Origin: Flavobacterium hercynium
GTDB taxonomy: Bacteria > Bacteroidota > Bacteroidia > Flavobacteriales > Flavobacteriaceae
Assembly (NCBI RefSeq): GCF_002217285.1
Contig: NZ_MUGW01000002.1
Span: 1-64,000, forward strand
Reading direction: 5' to 3'
Length of the DNA stretch: 64,000 bases
Shown here piece after piece: positions 7,551 to 17,244 of the stretch. Below the pieces are notes generated by a model, which was not told the DNA's origin, ran no database searches, and was given only the letters and a program-made list of their open reading frames with translations. The translations under genes were made by a program, and so were the position numbers. Position 1 is the stretch's first letter. Each line of letters begins with the position of its first letter.

Positions 7551-9464
7551 TTAAACGCTTAAATTATCAATTTCTTCCTGAACAACTTCCCAATCCAGTA
7601 ATAATTGATCTAAATCTTGTTTCTTTTTATTGTAAGCCGTAAAGAAAGAAGCGTCTTCGATATGTTTATCATAGTTAGATGCTAATAACTTATCATCGTG
7701 CTGAATATCTTTTTCTAACTGTTTTATTTGACTCTCAACTTTACTCAATCTGTTTTGCAGTGCCTTACCTTTTTTCTGATCTTCGTACGATGCTTTATTA
7801 TTTTCTTTTGGAGCTGCTGATTTTGCAACATCTTTCTTTTCGACTTCGCGCATATTTTCAAGATTGCGCTGCTCTAAGAAATAGTTGATGTCTCCTAAAT
7901 ATTCTTTAATTTTTTGATCTTTGAATTCATAAACGATATTAGACATTCCCTGAAGAAAATCTCTATCGTGCGAAACTAACAACAATGTTCCACCAAATTT
8001 TTGAAGAGCGGCTTTTAAAACGTTTTTAGATTTTATATCTAAGTGATTCGTAGGCTCATCCATTAATAAAACATTGATTGGCTGTAATAACAATTTACAA
8101 AGTGCCAAACGGTTACGTTCTCCTCCTGAAAGTACCTTTACTTTTTTCTCGACATCATCTCCACGAAATAAAAATGAACCCAACATATCACGAACTTTTG
8201 AACGGTTGGTATCCATTGCTGCATCTTCCATGGTTTGAAGCAACGTAATTTCTCCATCAAGGTATTCTGCCTGATTTTGAGCAAAATATCCTAATTGAAC
8301 ATTATGCCCTAGTTTAATGCTTCCCTGATATTCAAATTCATCTACAATAGCTTTTATAAAAGTTGACTTTCCCTGACCATTTTGTCCAACAAAAGCAATT
8401 TTACTTCCACGTTCTACTAATAAATTAATATCTTTTAGAATCGTCTTGTCTCCGTAAGCTTTAGTAACATTTTCAGCTTCAACAACAACTCTTCCCGGTT
8501 CTTTTGAAACTGGAAAAGAGATATTCATTACTGAATTATCGTCTTCATCAACTTCAATTCTTTCTACTTTATCTAATTTTTTAATTAACGATTGCGCCAT
8601 CGAAGCTTTTGAAGCTTTTGCACGGAATTTTTCGATTAATTTTTCTGTTTCCTCAATTTTCTTTGCCTGATTCTTTTGGGTGGCTAGTTGTTTTTCACGG
8701 ATTTCGTGACGCAATTCTAAATATTGAGAATACGGTTTATTAAAATCATAGGCTTTTCCTAATGAAATTTCTATTGTACGATTGGTAACATTATCCAGGA
8801 ACATTTTATCGTGCGAAACGATAACCACAACTCCAGGATAATTACGCAAGAAACTCTCTAACCAAATGATACTTTCGATATCTAAGTGATTCGTAGGCTC
8901 ATCCAGCAATAAAACATCATTAGACTGCAATAAAAGTTTAGCAAGTTCTATACGCATTCTCCAACCTCCAGAGAATGTTTCCGTCTGGTTGTTAAATACT
9001 TCTCTTTTAAATCCTAATCCTAAAAGAATTTTCTCAGTATCTCCAACATAATTGTAACCTCCCAAAAGCTCAAAACGATGTGTATAATCAGAAAGATCTT
9101 CAATAATCTGACTGTACTCTTCGCTTTCATAATCAGTTCTGGTAACCAATTGATGATTGATTTGCTCTAATTTTTTCTCTACAACTTTAATATCAGTAAA
9201 AGCTTCATAAGCTTCTTCTAAAACAGTTCTCCCTTGTTCAAAATCAATATCCTGACGAAGAAAACCTAATCGTATTTCTTTTTCGGTAGCGATCTGACCT
9301 GAATCTGGTTTGAAATCACCTGCCAAAATTTTTAGCATGGTAGATTTTCCTGCACCATTCTTTCCAACTAGTCCAACCCGATCTCCAGCACCTAAACGAA
9401 AAGTTACTTCTTCAAACAAATAAGAACCTCCAAAAGAAACCGATAAATTATGTATATTAAGCAT
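7551..9464 (-). CDS. ABC-F family ATPase (Uup/EttA-like ribosome-associated)
   Basis: The 637-residue protein carries two ABC cassettes and no membrane domain. Walker A motifs are GKNGAGKS (near 34-41) and GQNGQGKS (near 360). Signatures are FSGGW and LSGGE, and both Walker B motifs read LL(L/M)DEPTNHLD. A charged linker rich in Lys and Glu joins the cassettes, and a C-terminal coiled coil spans about 540-637, as in Uup. ABC-F proteins act on the ribosome in translation or antibiotic protection. The C-terminal coiled coil favours the Uup branch over a dedicated resistance factor. Confidence 0.85.
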   Translation of the reverse strand: MLNIHNLSVSFGGSYLFEEVTFRLGAGDRVGLVGKNGAGKSTMLKILAGDFKPDSGQIATEKEIRLGFLRQDIDFEQGRTVLEEAYEAFTDIKVVEKKLEQINHQLVTRTDYESEEYSQIIEDLSDYTHRFELLGGYNYVGDTEKILLGLGFKREVFNNQTETFSGGWRMRIELAKLLLQSNDVLLLDEPTNHLDIESIIWLESFLRNYPGVVVIVSHDKMFLDNVTNRTIEISLGKAYDFNKPYSQYLELRHEIREKQLATQKNQAKKIEETEKLIEKFRAKASKASMAQSLIKKLDKVERIEVDEDDNSVMNISFPVSKEPGRVVVEAENVTKAYGDKTILKDINLLVERGSKIAFVGQNGQGKSTFIKAIVDEFEYQGSIKLGHNVQLGYFAQNQAEYLDGEITLLQTMEDAAMDTNRSKVRDMLGSFLFRGDDVEKKVKVLSGGERNRLALCKLLLQPINVLLMDEPTNHLDIKSKNVLKAALQKFGGTLLLVSHDRDFLQGMSNIVYEFKDQKIKEYLGDINYFLEQRNLENMREVEKKDVAKSAAPKENNKASYEDQKKGKALQNRLSKVESQIKQLEKDIQHDDKLLASNYDKHIEDASFFTAYNKKKQDLDQLLLDWEVVQEEIDNLSV

Positions 9465-9539
9465 TGTATTGTTATTTTATAACTAATTGATTGTGTAAAT
9501 TTACACCCCCGAATTAATGGGAAATTTAATTTTTTGCAA

Positions 9540-9923
9540 ATGTTAAAAAAAGGATTGAAAATAAATAGCATTTTAACAGGAAGTTGTCCAAAATGTCAAA
9601 ATGAAAGTATGTATTCGGACAAAAACATGCTTCATTTGACTAAAGTTCTAAAAATGAACGACAATTGCAGTCATTGCGGTTTAAAATATCAAATCGAACC
9701 TTCCTTTTTTTATGGTGCAATGTATGTAAGTTATGGCTTGAATGTGGCTGTAGGAATTGCCGCTTTTATTGTTTCTTTTGTTTTTTTCAAAACAACAATA
9801 GAGCAATCTTTCCTGGCTATAATTATTACGCTAGTTGTTCTTTTTCCTTTCGTACTTCGTCTTTCCAGAAACATTTACATTAATATGTTCATTTCATACG
9901 ATCCTAAGGCCGGGAAGAAATAA
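9540..9923 (+). CDS. DUF983 membrane protein with two CxxC pairs
   Basis: The 127-residue protein has CPKC and CSHC motifs near the N-terminus, a probable zinc ribbon, and two transmembrane helices (about 60-82 and 88-107). This is the DUF983 pattern. The ATG at 9540 is preferred over an in-frame TTG two codons earlier. The function of the family is unknown. It is divergent from the ABC-F gene, and its last 20 nt overlap the convergent FAD oxidoreductase gene. Confidence 0.8.
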   Translation: MLKKGLKINSILTGSCPKCQNESMYSDKNMLHLTKVLKMNDNCSHCGLKYQIEPSFFYGAMYVSYGLNVAVGIAAFIVSFVFFKTTIEQSFLAIIITLVVLFPFVLRLSRNIYINMFISYDPKAGKK

Positions 9924-10977
9924 TACTTTTTAAATATTTCTTATGGAATCGTTCTATAGCAATCTCACGGTCTAATGGAATTCCATTTTCTATATAATCA
10001 TACAATGCTTGTGCCATAGCAGGTCCAAGCATTACACCTCGAGTCCCCAGACCATTTAAGATATGAAGGGATTTGCGCTCGTAGTGCGTTCCTATTAATG
10101 GTCTTCTGTCTTTAACCGTTGGACGAACTCCTGCATAATGTTCTATTATTTCAAAATCGCATGTAATAATTTCTTTTATTCGCTCTAATAGTTCTTGTTT
10201 CGCTTCTTCAGTGGGCGTATCTGTTTTATCATTCCAATTGTATGTTGCTCCCACTTTATAAAGATCTCCTCCTACAGGCAATATGAATACGCTTGTATTA
10301 ACAATAACATCAAGATTGAGATTAGGTGCCTTAATCAAAAATAGTTCTCCTTTAGTACCATCTAATGGCAGATAATTAAAAAAGGGGTTTTTATGCAATC
10401 CAAAACCTTCTGCAAAGATGATATGTCTTGCTTTGATATTTTTATACTGAACTGAATCATCAAAAAACTCGATGTAACTGCTAACAAAAGTTTCTTCTAA
10501 CAACAAATCGTTTTGCAGTAAATAATCTTTGTAACTGTTTAATAGCGCAGCTAAATCTACATATCCTGTATGTAGTACTTCCCCATAGTCGTAAGGAGAA
10601 TCAATACTATTGTATTTTGTAGTAATCAGTTTTGTAGATAAAAAAGGAGCTAAATTTATTTTATCTGAAGCTGCAAACCAATTGTTTTGCTCTTCGATTG
10701 AAAAAAACTTTCGTAAAATTGGGAGTTCGAAATTAAACTTTGTTTTTAATTTATTCTCAATGTTATTGTAAAACTCATCCATTACAACAAGTTGCTCTTG
10801 TGCTTTCCAAACTTCGCTGAATCGCTTTAAAATAACAGGATTGTATAGTCCTCCGGCTATTCTTGATGAATTCTGAGATTTATCATTAATAACTAAAATT
10901 GTTTTATTGTTTTTTAGCGCAACTTCCGCAAATGAAATTCCTGCTAATCCGGATCCGACAATGAGATAATCAATCAT
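9904..10977 (-). CDS. FAD-dependent oxidoreductase (DAO superfamily)
   Basis: The 357-residue protein begins with the dinucleotide-binding motif GSGLAG (8-13) and has the C-terminal GVRPTVKDRRPLIG and LNGLGTRGVMLGP segments typical of D-amino-acid-oxidase-fold enzymes such as glycine/sarcosine oxidases. The FAD-binding and substrate domains look complete. The substrate cannot be named. It lies downstream of gldN in the same orientation, but a terminator separates them, so it probably has its own promoter. Confidence 0.8.
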   Translation of the reverse strand: MIDYLIVGSGLAGISFAEVALKNNKTILVINDKSQNSSRIAGGLYNPVILKRFSEVWKAQEQLVVMDEFYNNIENKLKTKFNFELPILRKFFSIEEQNNWFAASDKINLAPFLSTKLITTKYNSIDSPYDYGEVLHTGYVDLAALLNSYKDYLLQNDLLLEETFVSSYIEFFDDSVQYKNIKARHIIFAEGFGLHKNPFFNYLPLDGTKGELFLIKAPNLNLDVIVNTSVFILPVGGDLYKVGATYNWNDKTDTPTEEAKQELLERIKEIITCDFEIIEHYAGVRPTVKDRRPLIGTHYERKSLHILNGLGTRGVMLGPAMAQALYDYIENGIPLDREIAIERFHKKYLKSIISSRP

Positions 10978-11002
10978 ATTTGTGTATTAGTAAAATAAAA
11001 AA

Positions 11003-11031
11003 ACTCTTACTACAAAGGTAGTAAGAGTTTT
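11003..11031. terminator. Terminator closing the gldKLMN transcript
   Basis: ACTCTTACTAC (11003-11013) pairs perfectly with GTAGTAAGAGT (11018-11028). T-runs lie on one side and A-runs on the other. For the minus-strand gld operon it comes 27 nt after gldN. Confidence 0.85.
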
Positions 11032-11054
11032 TATTATAATGTAATTTTAGATAC

Positions 11055-12047
11055 TTAGTAGTTCCACATATCTTGTTCGAAGTTACGAATCTTCTCTTTT
11101 ACTCTTTCAGATTCTAACAACTGATTTTGTGCATTGTCTTTCATGTAATCTTTGATCTCACGATCTCCGTACAAGTTTTCTTCTTTATACACTACAGCAT
11201 TAAAACGTCTTGAGTTTAAGATCTGATCGAATGAGATTGGAAGTGCTGAGTTGCTGTCATTAAATGCTTTTGCTTCGTGCAACGCATCTCTTGAATTTGG
11301 ATAGAAAATCCAGAACAACTCAATATAATCCTTCTCATCACTATTCATCGTATACACGTCAGGAGTAATAGGACAAATACCTAATAAACGATATTTTAAT
11401 TCACTTTGACGTTTGTCAAAATACCAATATCCTTTGATCTTGTATTGTGTTACATCTGCAGAAGTTAAATCTTGTTTCAAGATATACTCAGAAGGAACTG
11501 TTCTTGAAGGTGGAACTGTTTCATCAACATACGTTACCACTTTCTTTTTACCTGTACCAGTAACTACTTTTTTCTTAACAACACGTGTTACGTAGTCATC
11601 TGGGTATTGGTTGATTAATTCTCTACCTGCATCTGTTGTATCGATACGAGATAATGATCCTTCGATGTCTTTCAAAGATTTTTTAGTGTTAAAGTAACTA
11701 TCAGCATATACCTCAGTTATTTTACCCTTTTTCATAGCTTTGGTTAAAACATCGTACAAAGAACGTCTGTCTGGACCAATGTTAGCAGTATCTACCGGAA
11801 AGTACAATGGAAAGTTGATTTTTTCGTTCAAATCAATAATTTCCCACGTAGTTTTCCCCATCAAAACATCTCTATCATCTACATATCCATAAGCTAAAGG
11901 CTTATCATTATCTGAGATAAGTTGTGCGGGAGTTTTAAGTCCAATTTGTGCAGGTGTTTTCGCATTAAGCAAATTTGATTGCGCGTTCGAAGCAAAACCT
12001 CCAGCGATAGAGACAATAGCTACTAAAAAATTTCTTACTTTCATCAT
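11055..12047 (-). CDS. gldN: GldN, gliding motility and T9SS core component
   Basis: The 330-residue protein matches GldN/PorN. An N-terminal signal peptide ends near NAQ (residue 23), so it is periplasmic. GldN joins GldK in the periplasmic and outer-membrane ring of the type IX secretion system, which exports adhesins such as SprB and many enzymes. The gene is last in gldK-gldL-gldM-gldN, 41 nt after gldM and followed by a terminator. Two ATG codons are adjacent at the start, and either could be used. Confidence 0.92.
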   Translation of the reverse strand: MMKVRNFLVAIVSIAGGFASNAQSNLLNAKTPAQIGLKTPAQLISDNDKPLAYGYVDDRDVLMGKTTWEIIDLNEKINFPLYFPVDTANIGPDRRSLYDVLTKAMKKGKITEVYADSYFNTKKSLKDIEGSLSRIDTTDAGRELINQYPDDYVTRVVKKKVVTGTGKKKVVTYVDETVPPSRTVPSEYILKQDLTSADVTQYKIKGYWYFDKRQSELKYRLLGICPITPDVYTMNSDEKDYIELFWIFYPNSRDALHEAKAFNDSNSALPISFDQILNSRRFNAVVYKEENLYGDREIKDYMKDNAQNQLLESERVKEKIRNFEQDMWNY

Positions 12048-12088
12048 GATATCATTATAAGATATTGAGCGTAGGTTTACCTACTTAA

Positions 12089-13630
12089 TTATTGTATTTC
12101 ATAAATTACCGGAGCAGTTCTTGGTAATAAATAACTACCAGCTCCAACAAGTTTTGTTTTAATTTCAGAAATAGTAACCTGATCTCCTTTACCCGCTTTC
12201 AAAAGAGCTGATTTACATTGTGCATTTAATCTGTTACCAGCAACAACAACTGTTGGTTGACCAGTAATTTTTAAATTAAATCCAACAACATCTAAACCAA
12301 CTTCGAAATCGAAATCAAGTAATTTAGCTCCAATAGTAGCAATTTCTAAGTTAGACTTAGGTCCTTTTACAACACCCATTTCTCCTCTAATTGTACCTGT
12401 TGGTCCAGGAATACCTTTAATTCTAAATGTTTTTTTGTCAGTAACTTTATCACCATTTGGTAATGTTCCCGTTACAGAAATTGTAGTTTCTGTACCCTGA
12501 CCCGGGCTCATGTTGTATTGACCTGCTTTACCAGCTGAAACTAATCCAGGAGCACTTGCAACAATTTTGTTAGCGTCTACACCTGCAAAAGATACAGAGA
12601 TTGGGTTAACAACTCCTCTATAAACAACATTCATTTTGTCTGCAGAAATTGTAGCAGAGTTTGGTCTTGGTACTACCACGTAAGTTCCTTTGAATTTAAG
12701 TGGAATATTTTTACCATCTTCTAAGAATGAAAATTGTCCGTTGATGTTTTGTTCTCCAACACCACCTGCTGTTAATGAGATCACGGCTTGACCGTTTTCA
12801 ATTTTCCCAGGTCCTTCAAAAGAAGTTGGTTTAGTGTTTTCGTCATAACGACCTAAAACAACTTTACCTGTAACTTTTTCTCCTTGAAAGTAAGCGTTTT
12901 TATCTAAAACCACAATTGCTTGATAGTTACTGTAAGAAGCAGCAGCAACAGCAGCTTTTCCTAATGCAGCACTATAAATATCAGATTCTGTTTTTTCGAT
13001 ATCACTTTGCCAAGCTGATAATTTAGCTAAAGAAGCTACAGCTGGGAAACCTTTAAAGTGGTAAGATAAATATTTGTCTTTTAAACCTTCTTTGTTTTTT
13101 ACATCAGAAAGATCAAATTTCTTTTCTACTTCAGCTAAAATAGCAGCGTATTTTTTATCAGTACCTAAAGCTGCTTTCATCGTAGCTTTATATTTTTCGA
13201 TTTTAGCGATAACCTCTTTACCTTTAGCGCTATATCCCTCACCTGTAAACCAAGTATCAAGATTATCACCTTTATCCATCGCTTCGTAAGGTAATTTTCC
13301 AGTTTCTTTTTCTACTTCGAAACCTTTTAATACGTCACCTTTTAATCCACCGATGAATGCGTAAAGCTCTTTAGAAGCTCCTTCAACTTTATGAGCAGTT
13401 ACTGCAGCAATAGCAAATTCTCCTTTTGCTTCAGCAGCTTTTTGATCTAATGACATTAACATCGCAGCATTTGTTTGCTCTGATGCAGCATTAGCACTTT
13501 CAAACTTTTCATTCATCAAGCCAAAAGCAGATAAAACTTCTTTTGACATATTCATTGCTAACATCGCGATGAAAACCAGATACATCAGGTTAATCATCTT
13601 CTGTCTAGGGGTTAATTTTCCTCCTGCCAT
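12089..13630 (-). CDS. gldM: GldM, T9SS motor-shaft protein
   Basis: The 513-residue protein starts MAGGKLTPRQKMINLMYLV, the characteristic GldM N-terminus, with a single transmembrane helix at about 14-33. The rest is periplasmic: a helical first domain (about 35-225) followed by beta-rich domains. GldM dimers with GldL form the proton-driven inner-membrane motor of T9SS and gliding. The length agrees with F. johnsoniae GldM. It sits between gldL (52-nt gap) and gldN (41-nt gap). Confidence 0.95.
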   Translation of the reverse strand: MAGGKLTPRQKMINLMYLVFIAMLAMNMSKEVLSAFGLMNEKFESANAASEQTNAAMLMSLDQKAAEAKGEFAIAAVTAHKVEGASKELYAFIGGLKGDVLKGFEVEKETGKLPYEAMDKGDNLDTWFTGEGYSAKGKEVIAKIEKYKATMKAALGTDKKYAAILAEVEKKFDLSDVKNKEGLKDKYLSYHFKGFPAVASLAKLSAWQSDIEKTESDIYSAALGKAAVAAASYSNYQAIVVLDKNAYFQGEKVTGKVVLGRYDENTKPTSFEGPGKIENGQAVISLTAGGVGEQNINGQFSFLEDGKNIPLKFKGTYVVVPRPNSATISADKMNVVYRGVVNPISVSFAGVDANKIVASAPGLVSAGKAGQYNMSPGQGTETTISVTGTLPNGDKVTDKKTFRIKGIPGPTGTIRGEMGVVKGPKSNLEIATIGAKLLDFDFEVGLDVVGFNLKITGQPTVVVAGNRLNAQCKSALLKAGKGDQVTISEIKTKLVGAGSYLLPRTAPVIYEIQ

Positions 13631-13682
13631 TTTTTTCTAATTAGTTCTTATTAATAAATTTAATATAATAGTTAAAAACTAA

Positions 13683-14330
13683 TTATCCTTTGTTACTCAT
13701 TGCAGAAAGCATACCGCCGTAAACATTGTTTAAAGAAGCAATGTTTGCAGTCATTGATTGCATTTGTTCTTTTAATTTTGATGCATTATCAGCGATTTCT
13801 TTATTAGCTTCAGCATTTCTTGATGCACTTTCTAATTGAACTTTATATAAGCTGTTTAATGATTCCATTTGAGCAGCAGCAAGAGATAATTCTTCTCCGT
13901 ATTTTTTAGTAGAAGCAATAGAATCTACAGTAGGAGCAATTCCTTTAGCAGCTGATTCGAAGTTTTTGATGCTGTTTCCTAAACTTGACATTAACTCACC
14001 GTCAATTTTAGCTTCTTTCAACATTACATCTAATTTTTGAGATAATAAACCTTGAGCTTCAACGTTGCTCTCAACTTTATCTTCTTTCTTTCTAGCTTGT
14101 CCGTTAGCTAATTCAGGGTAAACAAGAGTCCAGTCTAATTCATCATCAACAGGTTCGAAAGCTGAAAGGGCAAAAATCGCAGCCTCAGTTAATAATCCAA
14201 CAGAAAGCATAACTGTACCAGTTAATGGTCCAATCTCGAAGTGAGTAATTTTGAATAACGCTCCAACGATTACTACTGCCGCTCCCATACCATAAGCGAA
14301 ATTCATTGTTTTTTTACTTAGTAATGCCAT
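13683..14330 (-). CDS. gldL: GldL, T9SS motor stator protein
   Basis: The 215-residue protein has two transmembrane helices at about 10-28 and 35-58 and a long cytoplasmic helical region. A glutamate between the helices (ITHFEIGP) is in the region known to matter for proton coupling in GldL. It forms the stator-like ring around GldM in the inner membrane. The gene lies 68 nt after gldK. Confidence 0.95.
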   Translation of the reverse strand: MALLSKKTMNFAYGMGAAVVIVGALFKITHFEIGPLTGTVMLSVGLLTEAAIFALSAFEPVDDELDWTLVYPELANGQARKKEDKVESNVEAQGLLSQKLDVMLKEAKIDGELMSSLGNSIKNFESAAKGIAPTVDSIASTKKYGEELSLAAAQMESLNSLYKVQLESASRNAEANKEIADNASKLKEQMQSMTANIASLNNVYGGMLSAMSNKG

Positions 14331-14398
14331 AATACTTTTTTTTAGGTTTTAATTTGAAATAGATTTGATTTGGTAATTGAATTTAATTATTGAATTTA

Positions 14399-15811
14399 TT
14401 ATAGTTTGCTTCCGCTGCTTTTCTTACTTCCGGTTACCTGAGTTCCCATATAATCTTGTACGGTTCTAAAACCGATATAACTTCTTGCTGAATCTGCATA
14501 CTCATGGTCACGAGTACCTACTTGTAGGAAGTAAGCAACATCTTTCCAAGATCCACCACGAACAACTTTTCTTTGGTTTTTACCATCAATAACGTTTGGA
14601 TTCATTGTAGAAACATACTCATATGCATTTGGATTGTAAGCTGAATCTGTCCACTCTGAAACGTTTCCTGCCATGTTGTATAAACCATATCCATTTACTT
14701 CATAAGATTTAGCTTCAACAGTATACAAAGCTTCATCAGCAGCATAATCTCCTCTACTTGGTTTAAAGTTTGCTAAGAAACAACCTCTATCACTTTTAGT
14801 ATAAGGACCTCCCCAAGGGTATGTAGCTGATTCCAGACCACCTCTTGCAGCATACTCCCATTCTGCCTCTGTTGGCAATCTGAATGCGTTAACTAAATCA
14901 CGTCCTTTTTTCTTAGATTTGATGTAACTGTTTTTGTTTAATGTTCTCCAAGCACAAAATGCTTTTGCTTGTTTCCATGTAACACCAACTACAGGATAAT
15001 CTCCGTAAGCTTTGTGCCAGAAATAATCATTGTGCATTGGCTCATTATATGAATAAGAGAAATCTTTAATCCAAACTGTTGTATCAGGGTATACACCTAT
15101 TTGCTCCGTTTTAACGAAGTCTTTTCTTTTTCCAACTTTTGCAGTAGCAGCAGCTTGAATATCCATCCAAGAATAACGGAATTTCAATTTATTAACATCT
15201 ACTGTTCTTAAACCGTTGTATGATTCTTCAATTGGCAAATACAAAGAGTCCATTACTTCAGCGTAATATTCGTCTGGATAAGCTTTTGTATCTCTAATTA
15301 ACTTAACTTTTTTGTTCAATTTTCTACCAGCATAAGGATCATCTTTAGTTCCAACGCTATAGTAGTTATCATACATGTATTTATCGTATGCCGTCATTTT
15401 ATCCGGCTCAGAATCGTTAAATGCGAAATCAGCAATACTACCAGCTTTTTTCCCTTTACCATCTCCTGTACCTTTTTGTCCAGTTTCATCAGCTAAAATC
15501 GCTAAACGAACTCTCATTGTAGAATCTTTTACCCATTCCACAAACTGACGGTACTCACTGTTCGTAATTTCAGTCTCATCCATGTAAAAAGAACGAACTG
15601 TTACTGTTTTAGTTGGAGCATCTTCCACATTAGCTAAATCAGCATCTGATTTACCCATAATAAAAGATCCACCCGGAACTAATGTCATTCCATAAGGTTT
15701 TTCAGGATGCCATTTCCCTCCTGTAACACCAACTAACTCACCTTTGTCTCCTGACTTACCACAGCCAATTACTAGTGTTAACATTGCTGCAAATGCAATA
15801 AACTTCTTCAT
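14399..15811 (-). CDS. gldK: GldK, T9SS outer-membrane ring lipoprotein
   Basis: The 470-residue protein has a lipoprotein signal with Cys17 (lipobox VIGC) and a formylglycine-generating-enzyme/SUMF1-like fold. Recognisable blocks are GGSFIMGKS, FRLPTEAEWEYAARGG, GNVSEWTDSAY and VVRGGSWKD. The fold is structural here, since GldK is the peptidoglycan-facing ring subunit of T9SS together with GldN. The gene is first in gldKLMN, preceded by a probable -33/-7 promoter. Confidence 0.95.
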   Translation of the reverse strand: MKKFIAFAAMLTLVIGCGKSGDKGELVGVTGGKWHPEKPYGMTLVPGGSFIMGKSDADLANVEDAPTKTVTVRSFYMDETEITNSEYRQFVEWVKDSTMRVRLAILADETGQKGTGDGKGKKAGSIADFAFNDSEPDKMTAYDKYMYDNYYSVGTKDDPYAGRKLNKKVKLIRDTKAYPDEYYAEVMDSLYLPIEESYNGLRTVDVNKLKFRYSWMDIQAAATAKVGKRKDFVKTEQIGVYPDTTVWIKDFSYSYNEPMHNDYFWHKAYGDYPVVGVTWKQAKAFCAWRTLNKNSYIKSKKKGRDLVNAFRLPTEAEWEYAARGGLESATYPWGGPYTKSDRGCFLANFKPSRGDYAADEALYTVEAKSYEVNGYGLYNMAGNVSEWTDSAYNPNAYEYVSTMNPNVIDGKNQRKVVRGGSWKDVAYFLQVGTRDHEYADSARSYIGFRTVQDYMGTQVTGSKKSSGSKL

Positions 15812-15848
15812 ATAAATTTGGGATTATCTATTCATTATTATAAGTCCG

Positions 15849-15879
15849 TAAACGTATTTATTATTTATTAAAAAAACAA
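15849..15879 (-). promoter_or_regulatory. Probable promoter of gldKLMN
   Basis: On the minus strand a TTG (15877-15879) and TACGTTTA (15849-15856) are 20 nt apart. The -7 element differs from TAnnTTTG only in the last base. It lies 38 nt upstream of the gldK start. Confidence 0.4.
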
Positions 15880-16074
15880 CACTACTCACGAAATTTATTT
15901 CACCGTTCAAAAATAATGTTAAATAAAATAAAAAAAAAATATTTTGTCGATAAACTGCCGTGTAATACCGATGTAAAACGTTAAATTTTATATTATATAA
16001 ACCTTATCCTACTAATTAATTTTAACAAATTTTTAATAATTTTATTATTTCAAGAATTTCGTTAAATTTTCGTT

Positions 16075-17226
16075 CTACAAAGCGTTTTTTCTTTGCGCTT
16101 TCCACCATCTTTCTGGTAATTCTTGATTACAAGCGCTCAAATATTCTTCGTAAGAACATGGTAATAACGTATTTCTTTTCAATTTATTATGACCATTAGA
16201 TTCGTAGGGAATTTCAATCCACCAACGATCCGTTTTATCACTTTTATAAAATATTAATTCCTCTTCTTCGAGCGGAACTATATACTTTAAATAATTTGTT
16301 CTGCTGCCAAATGGATACTCTTTAGAACGATAATGATAACCTTCTATAAAATACCATACAATTTGAGCAATTATACCCGATTCCTGCACACTGCTATTGT
16401 GATTAAAAACTCCAAAAGAAGAAACTTTATCACTAATTCCAGCGTATCTTGCCAACGAACAAATCTCTTTTCCATTAAAACCATTCGGTTCAAATGTAAC
16501 ATTATTACCTGAATCCGAAGACTTTACAGAGTTTAAATCTATACTAACCAAATCCGCGTCTCTGAAAACCGGCTCTGCCAATGCAATCTTATTTGAAATC
16601 TCACCTAAACGATAAGCATCAAAAAACAATTTTTCGATCAAATCTATCTCTTCCTGAGAATTGTAATAGGTTTGATATCCTATATTACAATAGTTAAACA
16701 GGTTATTTGGTTCGTCGATTATAATTTTAGTCAGATATGAATTAGCCGAAACGGTTTCGTTTTCTTTTCCAAAATCAAACTTATTATCTACGGCAACCAT
16801 ATTTACCATTTGCTCCAAATCATCATAAGCACGATATAGCGCATAGGTCAAATCTTGTGATCCTCCTACGACTATCGGAATCACTTTATTCTTAATTAAG
16901 GTAGATGTTACCTTTTTAAGAGCAAAGTAAGTATCTTCAACTGAATCGCCTGCCAGAATATCTCCTAAATCAGCAATTGACGCATCCCAATTACCCGGAA
17001 ACATACCGTAAAGCTTTTTGCGCACAGCATTTAGATTTACCTCATTAATGATATCACTATTTCTACGATCTTCTAAAACACCAACTATAGCAATATTTAT
17101 TTTGCTAATATCCGGAAATTGATCCTGAGTATGCAAAGCAATTTTGCTACCCAATTCTTGTGAAGATAACGAACTAATAAATTTTAAAATTTTTTCGTTA
17201 ACTGGTTCTAGAAAATCAAATTCCAT
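16075..17226 (-). CDS. Ureohydrolase-fold protein with degenerate metal site
   Basis: The 383-residue protein has the arginase/formimidoylglutamase fold and is usually named formimidoylglutamase in this family. The metal-binding motifs are altered. GGDH is GGSQ (121-124). DAHxD is DNKFD (147-151), losing the His but keeping both Asp. SxDxD is SIDLN (228-232), losing the second Asp. Three of the six usual Mn ligands are therefore replaced, so hydrolase activity is unlikely. It lies between topA (18-nt gap) and gldK (263-nt gap) on the same strand, probably co-transcribed with topA. A structural or sensory role is possible, but I see no direct evidence for one. Confidence 0.75.
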   Translation of the reverse strand: MEFDFLEPVNEKILKFISSLSSQELGSKIALHTQDQFPDISKINIAIVGVLEDRRNSDIINEVNLNAVRKKLYGMFPGNWDASIADLGDILAGDSVEDTYFALKKVTSTLIKNKVIPIVVGGSQDLTYALYRAYDDLEQMVNMVAVDNKFDFGKENETVSANSYLTKIIIDEPNNLFNYCNIGYQTYYNSQEEIDLIEKLFFDAYRLGEISNKIALAEPVFRDADLVSIDLNSVKSSDSGNNVTFEPNGFNGKEICSLARYAGISDKVSSFGVFNHNSSVQESGIIAQIVWYFIEGYHYRSKEYPFGSRTNYLKYIVPLEEEELIFYKSDKTDRWWIEIPYESNGHNKLKRNTLLPCSYEEYLSACNQELPERWWKAQRKNAL

Positions 17227-17244
17227 TCTTTATTCTTTTTTGTC

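Noticed and set aside
7551-9464. ABC-F gene as a dedicated antibiotic resistance factor
   Set aside because: The C-terminal coiled coil and isolated chromosomal position favour a Uup-like housekeeping member.
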